This document shows positions 1 to 11,800 of a stretch of DNA of 64,000 bases, one piece after another. Below the pieces are notes generated by a model that worked only from the letters and a program-made list of their open reading frames with translations, did no database searches and was not told where the DNA came from. Position 1 is the stretch's first letter. Each line of letters opens with the position of its first letter. This stretch comes from Heterocephalus glaber. Lineage: Eukaryota; Chordata; Mammalia; Rodentia; Bathyergidae. The DNA is taken from NCBI RefSeq assembly GCF_000247695.1, contig NW_004624854.1, positions 4,133,689 through 4,197,688 on the forward strand, read 5' to 3'. The position numbers were made by a program, and so were the translations under genes.

Positions 1-1016
1 GATTGTTAGGAAATGCTTCCCAAATGCTCTGTGGATATACAGCTGGGCCTACTTAATGATACAGAAACTAGTGTTTACTTACCACTGCATGGTTATTATC
101 AATATAGCTCTACTGAAGAATGAAGTTAGACTAAAGTAACTGTCCCAACAGTTTCCTGCCCTCTGCCCTGGCAGGAGCACACAGCCCTCCAGACCTCGTC
201 TGCTGCCACCCTCCTCTCTCCTGTGTGTCTAGGGAACACTTTGTCTTTTTCCATGTTGTCATGTTCAAGCCACTGTTATGCCATCTGGTGCTGTCACCCC
301 GCATCCTGCTTCTTAGCTGCTCCTTCTTTATGCCGTTTGCCTGCATCTCCCTTGGGTTGGGTTATGCACGGTTGTGCTGCAGTCATTAACATCCCCCAGA
401 CGTGGTGGCTTCATCTGCCACTCTCAGTGCTCCTTCATTACAGTTCCCTGGCCAGATGCGGGCCGGGGCATTTGGTTCCACCCCCCATGGTTACTCAGGG
501 ACCTGACAGTGGAGCGTTGCACATGGACTTGGTACTGTCCCGGTACCAAACCATCAACACACTTTGTCATCTTCCTGCCAAATTCCATTTTATTGGACAC
601 TTCTTACTGCGTCTCTGCTATGGCCTCTTACATTGGCCTCCTTTCTTGTCCCTCTCGGACACCCTTCTCATGGTATGAAGATGGCTCTCTTGGCTCTCCA
701 ACCTGCAATTAAATGCTCTGGCCTGAGGTCTGACCTGTGTCATGCTAGTCAACAGCTCCTTAGCCGGAACTAATTATGTAGCCCAGCCAACCGCAGAGGA
801 TCCAGAAAATGCAGTAATTCACCCTGTCCCTGGTAATGCTTTTCAACACTGGCTTCCTGGTTCCTCAAATTCCATGTCATCTGGACATGCTGTCATACCT
901 TGTTGTTCCACAAAACTGCAATGACCTGAAGCTCACAAACACTGAAATATCCTTCTCTGGCCACCACTTGTTACCGTGTCTCAGGCCGCACTCTGGGGTG
1001 GACATAAAAGCAGATG
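1..1016. other. Unassigned intronic sequence
   Basis: No gene or confidently assigned repeat. A stretch at 223-678 stays open on the + strand (151 codons), is comparatively GC-rich and Cys/Leu/His-rich in translation, and resembles no family I know. Its base composition suggests an old LTR or other degraded repeat rather than an exon. Confidence 0.5.
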
Positions 1017-1108
1017 AGGACCCAAGGGCTTCAGATGGATTCAGTGGTAGAGCTCTTGTCTGGCATGAAAGAAGCCCTGTGTTCAACCACATGTACTAAA
1101 GAAAAATA
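1013..1108 (+). repeat. Degenerate ID-type SINE
   Basis: GGATTCAGTGGTAGAGCTCT followed by TGTCTGGCATGAAAGAAGCC, then GTGTTCAACC and an A-rich tail ending in AAAGAAAAATAAG, reproduce the tRNA-derived ID layout (box A-like start, box B-like GTTCAA). It is more diverged than the other ID copies and so probably older. Confidence 0.65.
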
Positions 1109-3170
1109 AGTAAAACGTATGACTTGACACTGAAAATCTAGGACCAAAGGATAATCAGAAGAGGAACCTACCTTCTAGAACATATTCATGCTAAGAGGTG
1201 TGGGGATATAAACTAAGAGCCAGGAGAGCGATGGAGGTGCAGGAAGGAGGGTGAAGCCATCTTTCCTGAATGGTGTGATGCTGCTGCTGAGTCCTGTGAT
1301 CCAGTCTGGTTCCCCTAGAGGTGGAGAGGACATGCCCTTTAGACAGCTATGACAGGCGCAAGTCCATGGGAAACCATGAGGGTGGCTACAGCGCAGAGCA
1401 CGTGCCACGGTGCTGGACATGAAAGTGGAGAGGATCACTGGGATTTTGTCTTTAAAGTAGGAAGGAGATTTTGAGCCAGAAAGGATTGCATCTCAGTTAG
1501 ATTTGGACTTTTAAAATATTGTCCACATTTATTAACTATGTTGGCTTCTAAATAGAGCAACAGTTTTAGGTATGAGCAACAGTAAAGCATATAAACTATG
1601 TTTTTATTTTATTTCTTCAGTGCAACCCACAGTGTGGTAAGACAAATGATTTGACCTTTTTAAAGGTTTGTTTCTTGGATTTATACTTACAAACATGTTT
1701 TTCATTCATTCACAAATATAAATCATATTTTATGCCTGCAAACTTTAGAATATATGCCCTTTAGTAAGATAATTTTTTATTTAAGCAGCCATTAACTAGA
1801 ATAAGGTACTGTACCTAGTAATTGTGAATCTTTGTTTAGCCAACAGCAATTTTCTCCAAAACTTGAAGATTCTTTTCCCAAATCCAACAGAAATAGGCAA
1901 TATGATACAATTCCAATATCTTACAATGAAACTACACAAAAAGTATTTAAAAATAAAAAGATCTATGAATCTTGATGCAACTGTGAGTGAAAGTGGTTTG
2001 AATTTTAGAAAGTAAAGTTTAGAAAATTGGTCTCATCATGAAATTTGTGAATAGAATATTGTTAATTTTTATAAAATGCATTTCTTTCCATTTATCTCTG
2101 GAGAGCCTTAGTGATGTAATGGAACCAAAATTTCGTCTAATACCCAGGCAGTTGTTTTTTTAAAATCTAGATGCCTTTTCCACAATTATTCATTCTTTCC
2201 ACTGTACAGTTTTAGACTGAGCTAATGGTTCTGTACATAGACATGTTGATTAGCTCAGAGTCAATTTCTTACCTCTTGCAGCACTTCAGCTTTCCCAGAC
2301 CATCTTGTGGTTTTCTTTGATTTTGTGTTTTCTTTTTTTTTTTTCCATTTCATAGGAGATGGTCACTTCTCCTTTCACACCTTGAGTTGAATAATTCTGA
2401 CTTTTTGTCCTTAGATTTTGAAGAACACATTTTTTCTTCTTGCTTGCTTTTTGTTTGTATTTTGATTTAAAAGAAGGAATATTAACGCACTTTGTCTTGG
2501 AGGTAATGAAGCTTACTCACTAGGGCCAGCTAGCAGAGACAGATTCCAAGCTAAAGCAACACAAGAGGAGTCTTGAGCAGCCCCAGAGAGTGGCCCCTAA
2601 GTTGCAGCACTGGAACCATAGACTGAAGGACAGTTGTCAGTGGGAAACTGAAAGGACCCGAGTCGTCAGACTCCACCCACTGCAGCCAATAGTAGGGAGA
2701 AAATTGCAGAGATGAAACACGATCTCTTAATATGGAACAAGCAGGAGATCAAAAAGCACCTAGCAAAAGATTTAAATTCACCTTCTGATCCTGACATTCT
2801 TCCTAATATTTTGGTCATTGTACTTGAAAGAACCAAAGGATGAGCCTTAAATAGCAAAAGTAGGCTAGAAAATATAGGCAATTCCAAACATTCTTGCTAT
2901 AACTACCCGTTTTATGAAATGTTGCAACCTCTTAAAATTTGCTTATTATTCCTTTTCACTTCATTGGCCTATTTATACTTAATAAGTTATATGTTTAAAC
3001 AAGTCTTTATAAATTTTGTCTTCAAGTTTCTTTTGGACTTGCATGTGTGACATAGATAGGTTACATTTTTTTAGACTTAAAGTAAAAAAAACTAGCATCC
3101 ATAGTAAGTAAGTGCAGAAAGAAAAAGATAAACCTCTCAATTTCATTCCTGTCTTTCAATAAGTAAAAAG
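1109..3170. other. Unassigned AT-rich intronic sequence
   Basis: I see no gene here. The sequence is AT-rich, with short poly-T and poly-A runs and no recognised repeat family. The short open frames have no family resemblance. Confidence 0.5.
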
Positions 3171-3173
3171 AAG

Positions 3174-3265
3174 GGCTGGGCATGTAGCTCTGTGGACAAA
3201 CACAGCCTCATTTTCAGGCCCTAGGACTGAGAAAGAGAGAGAGAGAGAGGCAGACAGACAGACTC
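3174..3265 (+). repeat. Degraded ID SINE with (GA)n tail
   Basis: AGGGCTGGGCATGTAGCTCT and a following GGCCCTAGGACTGAG look like a decayed ID element. A (GA)n run then merges into (CAGA)n at about 3233-3263, replacing the usual A tail. The family call is tentative because box B is poor. Confidence 0.45.
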
Positions 3266-3674
3266 AGTATCACTTTAGTGTTTCTTCATTCAAAGGTCCA
3301 CTGCCTGTTCCAAGGATCCAGGAGCTAGGACCAGTTTCTGAGGATGTCTGTCAGAGCTTTTCATCTATTTTGCACCTGGTCCTCCCTCCATTCTTTTACT
3401 AACCAAATTTGGATATTTTCATGCAAGATTTCCTCTATAAGTTCCATAATATCCCTATTTTTGTTGCATTGTTTTATGATTCTTATTTCCTTTATCCAAC
3501 AAAAAAAATTTTTTCCATTGTCAATAAATATAAGGTCATTCACAAGGCCAAAATTTCACTTTGAGAGGCTCAGCCATTTTTGAACTTCCTCCAAAATCCT
3601 TCTGACTTGGAATAAGAGAATGACTTTGCTTCACCTTTCACACTCTCTTAATGATACCACGTTAGGTTGCAGAG

Positions 3675-3850
3675 CAATTTAGAGGGTGCAAAGCACTTTC
3701 TCACATCTTTGTGTTTAATCTTCACCCCAGCCTGTGAGCTAAGCAGGGCAGGCATCTCACTTTATAAGTAAAATATCCAGGGCTCGGAAAAAAATCTAGA
3801 TAACCCGAATCTAGCTCTCTAGCAGTAGGCCTGAATTGTCAAGTACGTAG
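3675..3850 (-). repeat. MIR-like SINE
   Basis: AAAGCACTTTCTCACATCTT, the following TTTAATCTTCACCCCAGCCT, GTGAGC..AGGCA and ACTTTATAAGTAAAATATCC reproduce the reverse-strand MIR core. In that core, AAAGCACTTTACA leads to a 'cctcacaa' block, then the 'ttttacagatgagg' block. It is old and diverged. Confidence 0.55.
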
Positions 3851-4085
3851 CTGCCTCTAGATGACTGCATATCATTTTCAGTTTGAAGTAGCATAATCAG
3901 ATTTTCATTGAGTGCACAGGAAATATATCTGAATGCAGTACCTTCGTAAGTCCAGAAATAAGCTAGTTAGAAGGCTACTTTGAAATTCTCACAAAGTATA
4001 ATGAAATTGGAATTAGTACAGTGGTGATGGAATAGAAAAATATTTAGGACATAAACTAGGCATATCAGGTTTTTAGCAGATTGCG

Positions 4086-4770
4086 AAGTCCCTTTACCAA
4101 AATGAAATGCTGGAGAGGCTGCAAAGAAAAAGAAACCCTTCTATATTATTGGTGAAAATGTAAACTCGTACAGCTACTATGGAAATCAGTATGGAGAGTC
4201 CCCCAAAAATCTAAAAATGCAAATGCCAGTTGACTCAATTATTCCCCTTCTAGGGATCTTCCCAGAAGCCTTAAATATATCATATTACAGAGTGACATAT
4301 GCATACTCATGTTTATAACAACACAGTTCATAATACCTAAATCTTGGAAGCAGTCTATATGTTCATCAGTAGATGAATTGATAAAGAAAATATTGTATTT
4401 ACACACAATAAAGTATTACTCTGCCATAAAGAAGGATAAACGTGAGTCATTTGTAGGACAATGGATGTCCTCTGAGACCATAATGTGAGGTGAAATGAAT
4501 CAGACACACAAGCTTAAAGTTCACACGGTTTCTGTTATATGAGAGAACATAAATATAAAGAGCAAAATAAAGGAGAGTAAGAAGAAGGGAGATAGATCTT
4601 TCTAAAATAGAAAGGGGAACCGAAGATGGAATGAGGGAGAAGAGAGAAGAGGGATAAAAAAGATGAGTTATGTAGATGTACGAACTCAAGACAAGACCTG
4701 TGTACTACATTACATACTACAAATATGAGCTAATAAATTAAAACAAGGTAACAATAAGTAAATTAAAGTT
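4086..4770 (+). mobile_element. Old L1 3' region (ORF2 end and 3' UTR)
   Basis: The order of blocks is that of a mammalian L1 3' end: 'GGTGAAAATGTAAACTCGTA', 'GGAAATCAGTATGGAGAG', 'AAAAATCTAAAAATGCAAAT', 'TATGTTCATCAGTAGATGAA', 'TATTACTCTGCCATAAAGAA', then 'GAAATGAATCAGACACACAA' and a purine-rich 3' UTR. Many stops and indels break ORF2. It is 5'-truncated and shares its 3' UTR with the copy at 15.2 kb. Confidence 0.85.
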
Positions 4771-6840
4771 GACTCATTTGGCAGTGTAGTCTTTATCTGA
4801 TGATTCAAGTGAAACTCTCCGTATCACAAAATACATTTAAGCTACCAATACCAATGTACCATAGACATACAGAAGTGTAAGGTAATATAGATACATCTTC
4901 ATTCATCAAAGATTTACTAATTAGAACAATTGAGTGCAAAGGTAGAAAGCAGCAAGTTAGTGTAAGAAAGACATAGAAAGTCTTTCTTCTTTTTAGTCAC
5001 ATTCATTCTCCTGGAGGATTTCACATTTCTTCTTTTTCCACACCACATTCCCCCCACTGATGACTTCCTTGAATTTAAGTAGAAGCAGCAGGATGAGAGA
5101 TCCCGTCAGGGATGATCTACTTCGTGTACCCAACTTCTCTGCCCTCCCTCCGTCTACAGAAGACAGCTGCTCCTCCCTGTCCCTTTGTCTAAATCCAGTC
5201 TCTTCTCCAGGACCTTACTTCTGTAATCTCCCCTTCCTCTTCCGCTGCCTGTGTTCCTTTCTGCTCCATTATTCCTTTCAGTGTAAAGCGACAGACACCT
5301 CAACACATCTTTCCATAAAAATCCCTCTGGACCAAAAATCTTTAATTATGCCTCGTTTTCTGTTCTCCTTATCAACAGGCCTGCAGAAGTGTGGCAGACA
5401 TTTGTTGTTCCTACCTAGTCTCCTCCAGCTTCCCTCACTGGGATTTCACCCTACAGGAGCCCAAACCAGTTTTCCTAACTTATAAATAAAAAGTAAATTC
5501 AGTAAAGACTAATTTAAAACTATTTTATGCATATGTATAAAATGATTCTAATTAGTTATATTGGGAATAATAGAACCATTTCGCTCATAATTATTATATC
5601 ATTATATGATATTTCATGAAGTCTTGTTCTAAATGAATGCCATTATGCATGATATTAAACTATTTTCTGTCCTCTCTTATTTCCTTTCTTTCCTTTCTTC
5701 CTTCTTGACTCCATTTCTTTCTTTATAAAATCAACTGAAAATCTTCAGATTTAACTCAGATAGGAGTAAGTGAAATTAGTCAGGCTTAAAGGACGACATG
5801 GAACTGTGCCTCCTCATATTCGCTTTGTGTTAATATCTTAAATTATTCTTCATTGTTGTGCCAAAGATAAATTACACATGGTTTCTAAAGAAGCTTTGTC
5901 AAGCTTTAACAAACTAGCTTAACTGTAAAAAAATTAAATTTTCCATAATGATGTCCTCTTTTGAAGTCTTCAATATGAAATTACATTTACCGTGTTATAA
6001 ACTTGTTTCTTGGGTTTTTCAAGTGTTTCTTTTCTTTTTTTCACTTTAAACCATTACGTGTAAGTGCAATTTCAGTCTTGATTTTAGGTTTTTGGCATTT
6101 AAATCAATTAAAAATTAAAAATTTTCAGTAGCATCATACTTCCTTTAATTAAAAGAAAGCAGAAATAATTGATTTCTTTCCTAAAATCTGAACACATTTC
6201 TGCATTGTGATGTGGATACATATATAGTATTCAACTGGGTTAGTTTTGTAAGTAGCAAACCAACATGCCCCTTGTCTTATTTAGCATTTGAGTAGTATGT
6301 AACTATAATTTTTATTCATATGACTTATATACTTACAATATATGAAAAAGGAAGTGTTTTCTTCTTATTATTTTTCTTTAAATTCCTATTGGGAGTTTCT
6401 AGGGAAAAGTCAGAAAATGTAAAAAATAACATGACTATAAAACAACAGCAACAGTTTAGAATTCTGGGGTCCTCTAGGAATTGTCAACAGTTTCCATCAT
6501 TAAATATAGCTTATATGTGGGAAAAACATGAAAGGAAAACTGGCCTACAAGTTATAAATCAGTGAGTTATGCAAATTAAAGGAAGAATGGGGAATTTTGA
6601 TTTAAATGTTTTTTCCCCTTCTTAAAGTAGAATATATCCTTTTGGTTTGTCACTGGAAGGTAAACACACAGCTCAGCTCTTTGGTGATAACAAGATAGGA
6701 ATTTATGTGGCTTATTAAAAAAGAAAAATTATTGTTCATGATGTGATAAACCAAGTAACTTTATTACAACTGATATATTTTATGCTACCAGTGGATAATT
6801 CTTTATGTAAACAAGTAAAAGAAAATTAAAATTCAGTTAA
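4771..6840. other. Unassigned intronic sequence
   Basis: No gene seen. The segment 5060-5485 is pyrimidine-rich (many TCC/CTT runs) and open for 141 codons on the + strand. It vaguely recalls an ancient LINE (L2/CR1-type) coding remnant, but I cannot assign it. The rest is AT-rich unique-looking sequence. Confidence 0.45.
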
Positions 6841-6842
6841 TG

Positions 6843-7160
6843 TGTTAATCAACTTTCCCGTTGCTGATACCCCATTCCCAGCATCAATATCTTAAGGAGA
6901 AGAGGCTTGATTTGGCTCATGATCCCAGAGGATTCAGTCCATGGTCAACAGCTCCAAAGCAGAAACCTCATGGGCAAAGGATGCGGTATAGTTCATGATG
7001 CTCAGGAAGCAGAGCAGGGCAACAGTGCCTGAAGGGAAGGCGTGAAGCACAGACATTGGCCCCACGGTCACAAGCCATGGCACACCCAGGAGCATGCTCT
7101 ATTAATTTCCTGGCCATTTCTTAATCCAGTGATGCTAACGTATCAGTATTAATGGTCAAA
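6843..7160 (-). repeat. Degraded MaLR-type LTR
   Basis: 'GTTAATCAACTTTCCCGTTG', 'TCTTAAGGAGAAGAGGCTTG', 'GATTTGGCTCATGATCCCAG', 'GATTCAGTCCATGGTCAACA' and 'CTCAGGAAGCAGAGCAGGGC' follow the order of rodent MaLR (ORR1/MT-like) LTRs read from the opposite strand. In that orientation the equivalent of the polyadenylation signal lies near 'AAGCCTCTTCTCC'. Ends are not defined. Confidence 0.5.
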
Positions 7161-7358
7161 ACTGTTATTTTGTCATCCTGCTTATTTATGAAAAAGACAA
7201 CAGAAATTACTAGATTGCTATTGACTGTAAAGTAGAAGAAAAAATGCACTTTAAAATTTTGAAAAAAATTCATATTAGCCTCTTATAATACCTATGGTAA
7301 GTTCTTTTCCTTGACATTATAATAACTCAAATGGATGCAGATCCAGTGTTTGTGGGTC

Positions 7359-7500
7359 ACATTTTACATTTTAAATCTCATTTCTTTGTTGATAAATTCT
7401 GATCATTCTGTTCACTCATTTTAAATCTCATGTCTTTGTCATATTTTACATTTTAAATCTCATTTCTCTGTTGATAAATTCTGATCATTCTGATCACTCA
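7359..7500. repeat. Imperfect 82-bp tandem duplication
   Basis: 'ATTTTACATTTTAAATCTCA' occurs at 7361 and again at 7443, each followed by 'TTTCTTTGTTGATAAATTCT' or the same with one change, then GATCATTCTG. The period is 82 bp. A shorter third copy of the middle ('TTTTAAATCTCATGTCTTTG') lies at about 7419-7438 between the two. Confidence 0.85.
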
Positions 7501-8760
7501 GTTTACTTTGGACATGATTCATGTGGATGTCTCCATTTATTCACATTTATACTATGGTTAATGTCTATCTTACACTTAATGTGAACAAGACACTTTATAT
7601 GTTAGTCACAGAGAGGTACCACAGCTATGCAGAGGAGAACATGGGAAGACAATCAACTGGGAAAGGTAGGGTTACCTTGGGGGAAAAATCAAAATCTAAT
7701 AGAAAAAAAACATGCTTTACTAATGTAGAATAAGTGATAACATAGGAAGGAAATAATAAGTGATCCTAAGGCAGATTCAGAGGAAATTAAAAAGGAATCT
7801 AGAGTTATACAGATAAGTAAAGCAAGCAAAATCTGAGATATGAAAAATAGTGTGAAGCTATTTGTTTCCTTAGAATTTATTAGTAGCATTAATCCATGTT
7901 TTATTAGTCAGCTTGCAGTAGGTAAAGCTACAGTTATAAATGACCTCAAAATCTCAGAGACTCACAGCATCAGTGGCATATTTCTTGCTGCTATACCTGT
8001 GGTCAACTGTGGCCCTGCTCTATATATCTTCTCACTCTGGGACTGGTTGAAAGAACAGCCCATATTTTAGAATGTGTCTTTTTCATACAGAAGGAAAGAG
8101 AAGAAAGTACAGATCCACGTGATGGCGCTTTGTAGCTTCTATTCAGAACTCTTCTAATCCCACTCACACTGTAATGGGAAATTCATGTCAGAAGGCCAAG
8201 TGTGTTATCCTAGAACTGCAAGTCATAGGGAAATGGAAAGAAGCATGTATTCCTTTTATTAGAAAAATAGAGAAAAATAATAGAAAGAATAATTCAATCT
8301 ATTCTAAGAGCGATATGCCAATAGTATTTCCATGAAGAATGTGGTATTGTGGACAGATCTTGAAAATTTATGGCAAATGTGGGTTAGAAGTCAAATTACT
8401 TAGCAATAATGGGCAGGTGTCTTCATTAGTACAAAAACCCCTGGCTTTTTCTTTTGAAATGAATACAAAAGAATAGGATGGCTACATGAAGTAAAAATAA
8501 TTTTAAAAAGAAACGTGAGGTTTACTATGTAGGCAGAAATAAAATATTGTGATTACAAGAATGTAAAGATTAGAAGATAGTCATTAGCAATGTATTTTCA
8601 TAAATGTATTCTTTTTTATCAAGTAATAAATTAGGATAATTTAAAAATGTACATTATAATCCTTAAAACAGCACAAAAATAATAAAAAAATATAACCTCC
8701 CTGGTAAAAATCATTGGAGATAAAATAAAATGAATACCAAGAATATTTGACTCACATAAA
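7501..8760. other. Unassigned AT-rich intronic sequence
   Basis: No gene or confidently identified repeat. The 3' part may already be diverged L1 sequence continuous with the element that follows, but no diagnostic block is readable before about 8770. Confidence 0.45.
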
Positions 8761-9119
8761 GAAAGCAGAAAGGAGAAAAGTGGAATGCAAGAAGATGAGC
8801 CCAGTGTGAATACAGCATTGGGTTGGTAGGGTTAAAACCAAACCATGTCAGTGATTACAGTAAATGGAATAATCACTGACTAAATGCAGAGGTACTTGGA
8901 CTGGATAAGAAAGCGTGGCTGTATGTTGTTTACAACAAACACATTTTAACCAGAAAAATATAAAGAGGTTGATAGCAGAAGAATGGAAACAAAAAGTTAA
9001 AGCAAGCTGAGGAGACAACATGAATATGAGAATAAGGCAAACTTCAAAATGAGTAGCGTTAGCAGCAACTCAGAAGGTGCATTTTGTAAGATACAAGATT
9101 ACTAAAGGTCTATACATTT

Positions 9120-9196
9120 GGGCCAGGGATTTAGCTCAGTGGCACTGTGCCTGCCTGGCAAGCACAAGGTCCTGAGCTCGATCCCTGGTACACAGA
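9120..9196 (+). repeat. ID SINE
   Basis: GGGCCAGGGATTTAGCTCAG starts a tRNA-derived SINE whose box B region reads GAGCTCGATCCC. Flanking imperfect target duplications AAAGGTCTATACATTT (9104-9119) and AAAAGTTTATACACTT (from 9197) mark a LINE-mobilised insertion into the L1 remnant. Confidence 0.9.
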
Positions 9197-9946
9197 AAAG
9201 TTTATACACTTGATATCTAAATTTTCAGATAAGGCAAAAATTGGCAGAGCAGAAGAAGCAAAAGAGAACTAGAAGCAAGCTTACTATCACCAATATAGCT
9301 TTTAACTCCTTTTCTCAGTAATAGATAAAATAATTAAACAGTGAAATCCGTAAAGTTAATGGATAACCTGAACAACAACAACTATCAATTTAAGTTAGTA
9401 AACATTGATAGGAAATTACTCTTCATAAGAGCAAGTTAAGAGTTTAAGATGCACCTGGAATAGTTAACATAGATCATATCTTAGACCATAAGAAAAGTTA
9501 CAATAAGTTCCAAAGGCTTTAAATTATGTTCTCTAGTCATGAAATAAAATTAATGAATTTACTGCAGATAAATAATAAGGTTGTTTTTACTTACAAATAT
9601 TTAGAAGTTAACCATATCCTCAATAATTCATAGGTCAGAGAAGAAATCTCTGAGGTTATAACAGCATCAATTTTGAACAGAAATACAGGTAAACATAGCT
9701 TTTGTGGGATGCAGCTAAGCACTCGTTATGAGGAAATCCACAGATTTTACTGCCTATACTGGAAAATAAGGAGGTATAAAGTGAAGCATTGGTGCTTCCT
9801 TTTTAAGAAACTAGGAAATAATAATTTACGTCTTCATATTAGTGCAAAGGAAATGAAAGCAGAAATTAGAATTAATTTTAAACATTTAAATAGCCTTTAT
9901 AAAGAAATAAAATAATAAGAAACAACCTTTAAAAAAACGCTGTATA

Positions 9947-10033
9947 GGGCCGGGGATTTAGCTCAGTGGTGCTGACGCCTGCCTCACAAGTGCAAGGTCC
10001 CAAGTTCCATCCCTGGTACCAAAAAAAAAAACA
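9947..10033 (+). repeat. ID SINE
   Basis: GGGCCGGGGATTTAGCTCAG through CCATCCCTGGTACC and an A-rich tail. Imperfect flanking duplications 'AAAAAAACGCTGTAT' and 'AAAAAAACACTATAT' bound it. It lies inside the old L1. Confidence 0.9.
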
Positions 10034-10615
10034 AAAAAACACTATATGGCCAGTTAGTTTCACTGATGATTTACAGTACACAGGTGAAGAGAAAAATACT
10101 CAACCCACAGAGCCTTTTCTATACAGTAAAGGAATAGGAGCATTTTCCTGCGCGTATCATGAAACCATTTTAACTCAGAGATGAAAATCAGGCATAATTA
10201 AAACAAGAAGTAAAACTACGTCTTCACTTTCTCATGACCATGGACAAAAAAACAGTTGAACAGATGTTAGCAGATGAAATCAGCAATACATAAAAATGTT
10301 AACAACCATGATCAGATTGGATTGTTCCCCAGAATTCAAGGTTGGAGTGACATATGAAAATTAATGCATTTCACCATATTTACAGATCAAGAGAGAAAAA
10401 TAATCAGTTAGAAAAAAGCAAACAGTTTATTAATCTTCACATTTTCAAAAAAACCTAGTTTGATATAAATGATAAATGAGTGCAAAACAATTTAAATTTA
10501 TAAAAATAGAGACATAAAACAGGATATCTTTATGACTTCGAGTAGATGCCTTCACAGACATGTCACAAATAAAGATCATAGAAGAAAAAAATTTACTTCA
10601 TCAAAATAAAAACTT

Positions 10616-10707
10616 GGACCAGGGATTTAGCTCAATGATTCCGACGTCTGCCTCACAAGTACAAGGTCCTGAGTTCGATCCCCGGTACCCAAAAATAAAT
10701 AAATAAT
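10616..10707 (+). repeat. ID SINE
   Basis: GGACCAGGGATTTAGCTCAA to GAGTTCGATCCCCGGTACCC, with tail AAAAATAAATAAATAA. The flanks share TCAAAAT, consistent with a target duplication in L1 sequence. Confidence 0.9.
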
Positions 10708-10785
10708 CAAAATTTGTGCTCATTTGGGCAAAAAGCACCATCAAGAAAATGAACTAAGAAAAATATCACAAGATACAGATCTGAT

Positions 10786-10874
10786 GGGCCGGGGATTTAG
10801 CTCAGTGGTTTCGCTGCCTGCTTTGCAAGCGCAAGGACTGGAGTTTGATTCCCGGTACCAAAAAAAAAAAAAAA
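10786..10874 (+). repeat. ID SINE with 15-bp target duplication
   Basis: GGGCCGGGGATTTAGCTCAG through GATTCCCGGTACC and a pure A tail. The duplications AGATACAGATCTGAT (10771-10785) and AGATACACATCTGAT (10875-10889) differ at one base. This is a clear nested insertion. Confidence 0.93.
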
Positions 10875-11089
10875 AGATACACATCTGATAAAAATTTAAA
10901 TAAAAAAAAACTAGTAAAACTCTTTTTGGCTGAAAACTAAAAGCAAAAACGCAAAAAATACAAATACCAATTATTTTTAAGACTCAATATTCCTGCTAGG
11001 TAGTTCTCCAAGAGAATTAAAGCATGTGTACACAAACATCTTTTATAGGAGTATTTACATCTGCATTATTCATGAGTAACCAATTATAA

Positions 11090-11222
11090 TTTCTTTCCTT
11101 TGTTTTTATTATTGGTTTTGTTTGTTTTTGTTTTTGTTTTTTGGTGCTGGGGATTGAACTCAAGCCCTTGCATATGGTAAGCTCTTCCTCTGTCACCTAA
11201 ATATGGAGCTACTTATCTAGTC
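11090..11222 (-). repeat. ID/B1-derived SINE, minus strand
   Basis: A T-rich block (TTTTTGTTTGTTTTTG..) is followed by GGTGCTGGGGATTGAACTCA and the run to ATGGAGCTACTTATCTAG. This is the reverse of an ID-type tRNA-derived unit with its A tail. The element is diverged and sits in the L1 remnant. Confidence 0.7.
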
Positions 11223-11340
11223 CAGTTAGAATTTCTAGGCAATCACTAGAAATAACCCAGATATACTTCAGCATGAGAATGGACTCATAAGCAGTGGTAT
11301 ATTATTTAATGGCATAATAAGCATTAACAAGATTTAAACA

Positions 11341-11420
11341 GGAGCCAGGGATTTAGCTCAGTGGTTCCGCTGCCTGCCTTGCAAGTGCAAGGTCTGATCC
11401 CCAGTACCAAAAGAAAAAAA
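11341..11420 (+). repeat. ID SINE with 10-bp target duplication
   Basis: GGAGCCAGGGATTTAGCTCA to GGTCTGATCCCCAGTACC with an A-rich tail. Box B is shortened (the GAGTTC part is missing). Perfect duplications AGATTTAAAC at 11330-11339 and 11421-11430. Confidence 0.92.
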
Positions 11421-11800
11421 AGATTTAAACTTCTGATCCATAAACTTCCAGATTCTCAAAGTTAACTCTGAGTGAAAGAAGCTCAACATAAAATTGGGTA
11501 TTGTAGGATTCCATTAGAATTATATTCTAGAAGAGTTAAAACTAGGCTATGACCATAGAGAACAGACCACTGATCTGCTCACTCACAGGCAGGGTAGGTG
11601 TAGGGAGATGTAGCAACAGGAAGGAGCAGGAGGAAATTTTCTGAATCATAGGAGTTGTTTGTATGTCTTGATATGCATTCCTCAACACTGATTGAAAAGT
11701 ACAGTTAGATCTAAGTATTTCACTGAATATTGGTTTTGACTCAGCAGTTAACAAAAGGAGTGACATTGGATAGTTGTATGTTGAAACATTACATTTTACC

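Larger units (their letters stand above)
8770..11800 (+). mobile_element. Old L1 (ORF2 and 3' end) broken by nested SINEs
   Basis: L1 ORF2 blocks appear in correct + strand order. The endonuclease-region text is near 9450-9520 ('ATAGATCATATC..AGACCATAAGAAAAG'). A 'TCATCAAAATAAAAACTT..' block is near 10600, then 'AAAAAGCACCATCAAGAAAA' near 10730. The late ORF2 'AATAACCCAGATATACTTCA' and 'GAATGGACTCATAAGCAGTG' are near 11250. A 3' UTR-like 'CTAGAAGAGTTAAAACTAGG' is near 11530. The frame is lost many times; 9673-9915 is the longest readable ORF2 piece (about 80 codons). Five ID SINEs and one minus-strand SINE interrupt it. Confidence 0.8.

Noticed and set aside
223..678. 151-codon open frame on the plus strand
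   Set aside because: The translation has no recognisable family, the segment is GC-rich, and another frame of the same strand is also open, which suggests composition rather than coding.
5060..5485. 141-codon pyrimidine-rich open frame
   Set aside because: It may be an ancient LINE remnant, but not a host gene; stop codons are rare because of the CT-rich composition.
10786..10860. tRNA gene candidates (GGATTTAGCTCAGTGG .. GTTCGATCC)
   Set aside because: These are tRNA-derived ID SINEs with A tails and target duplications, not foldable functional tRNAs.
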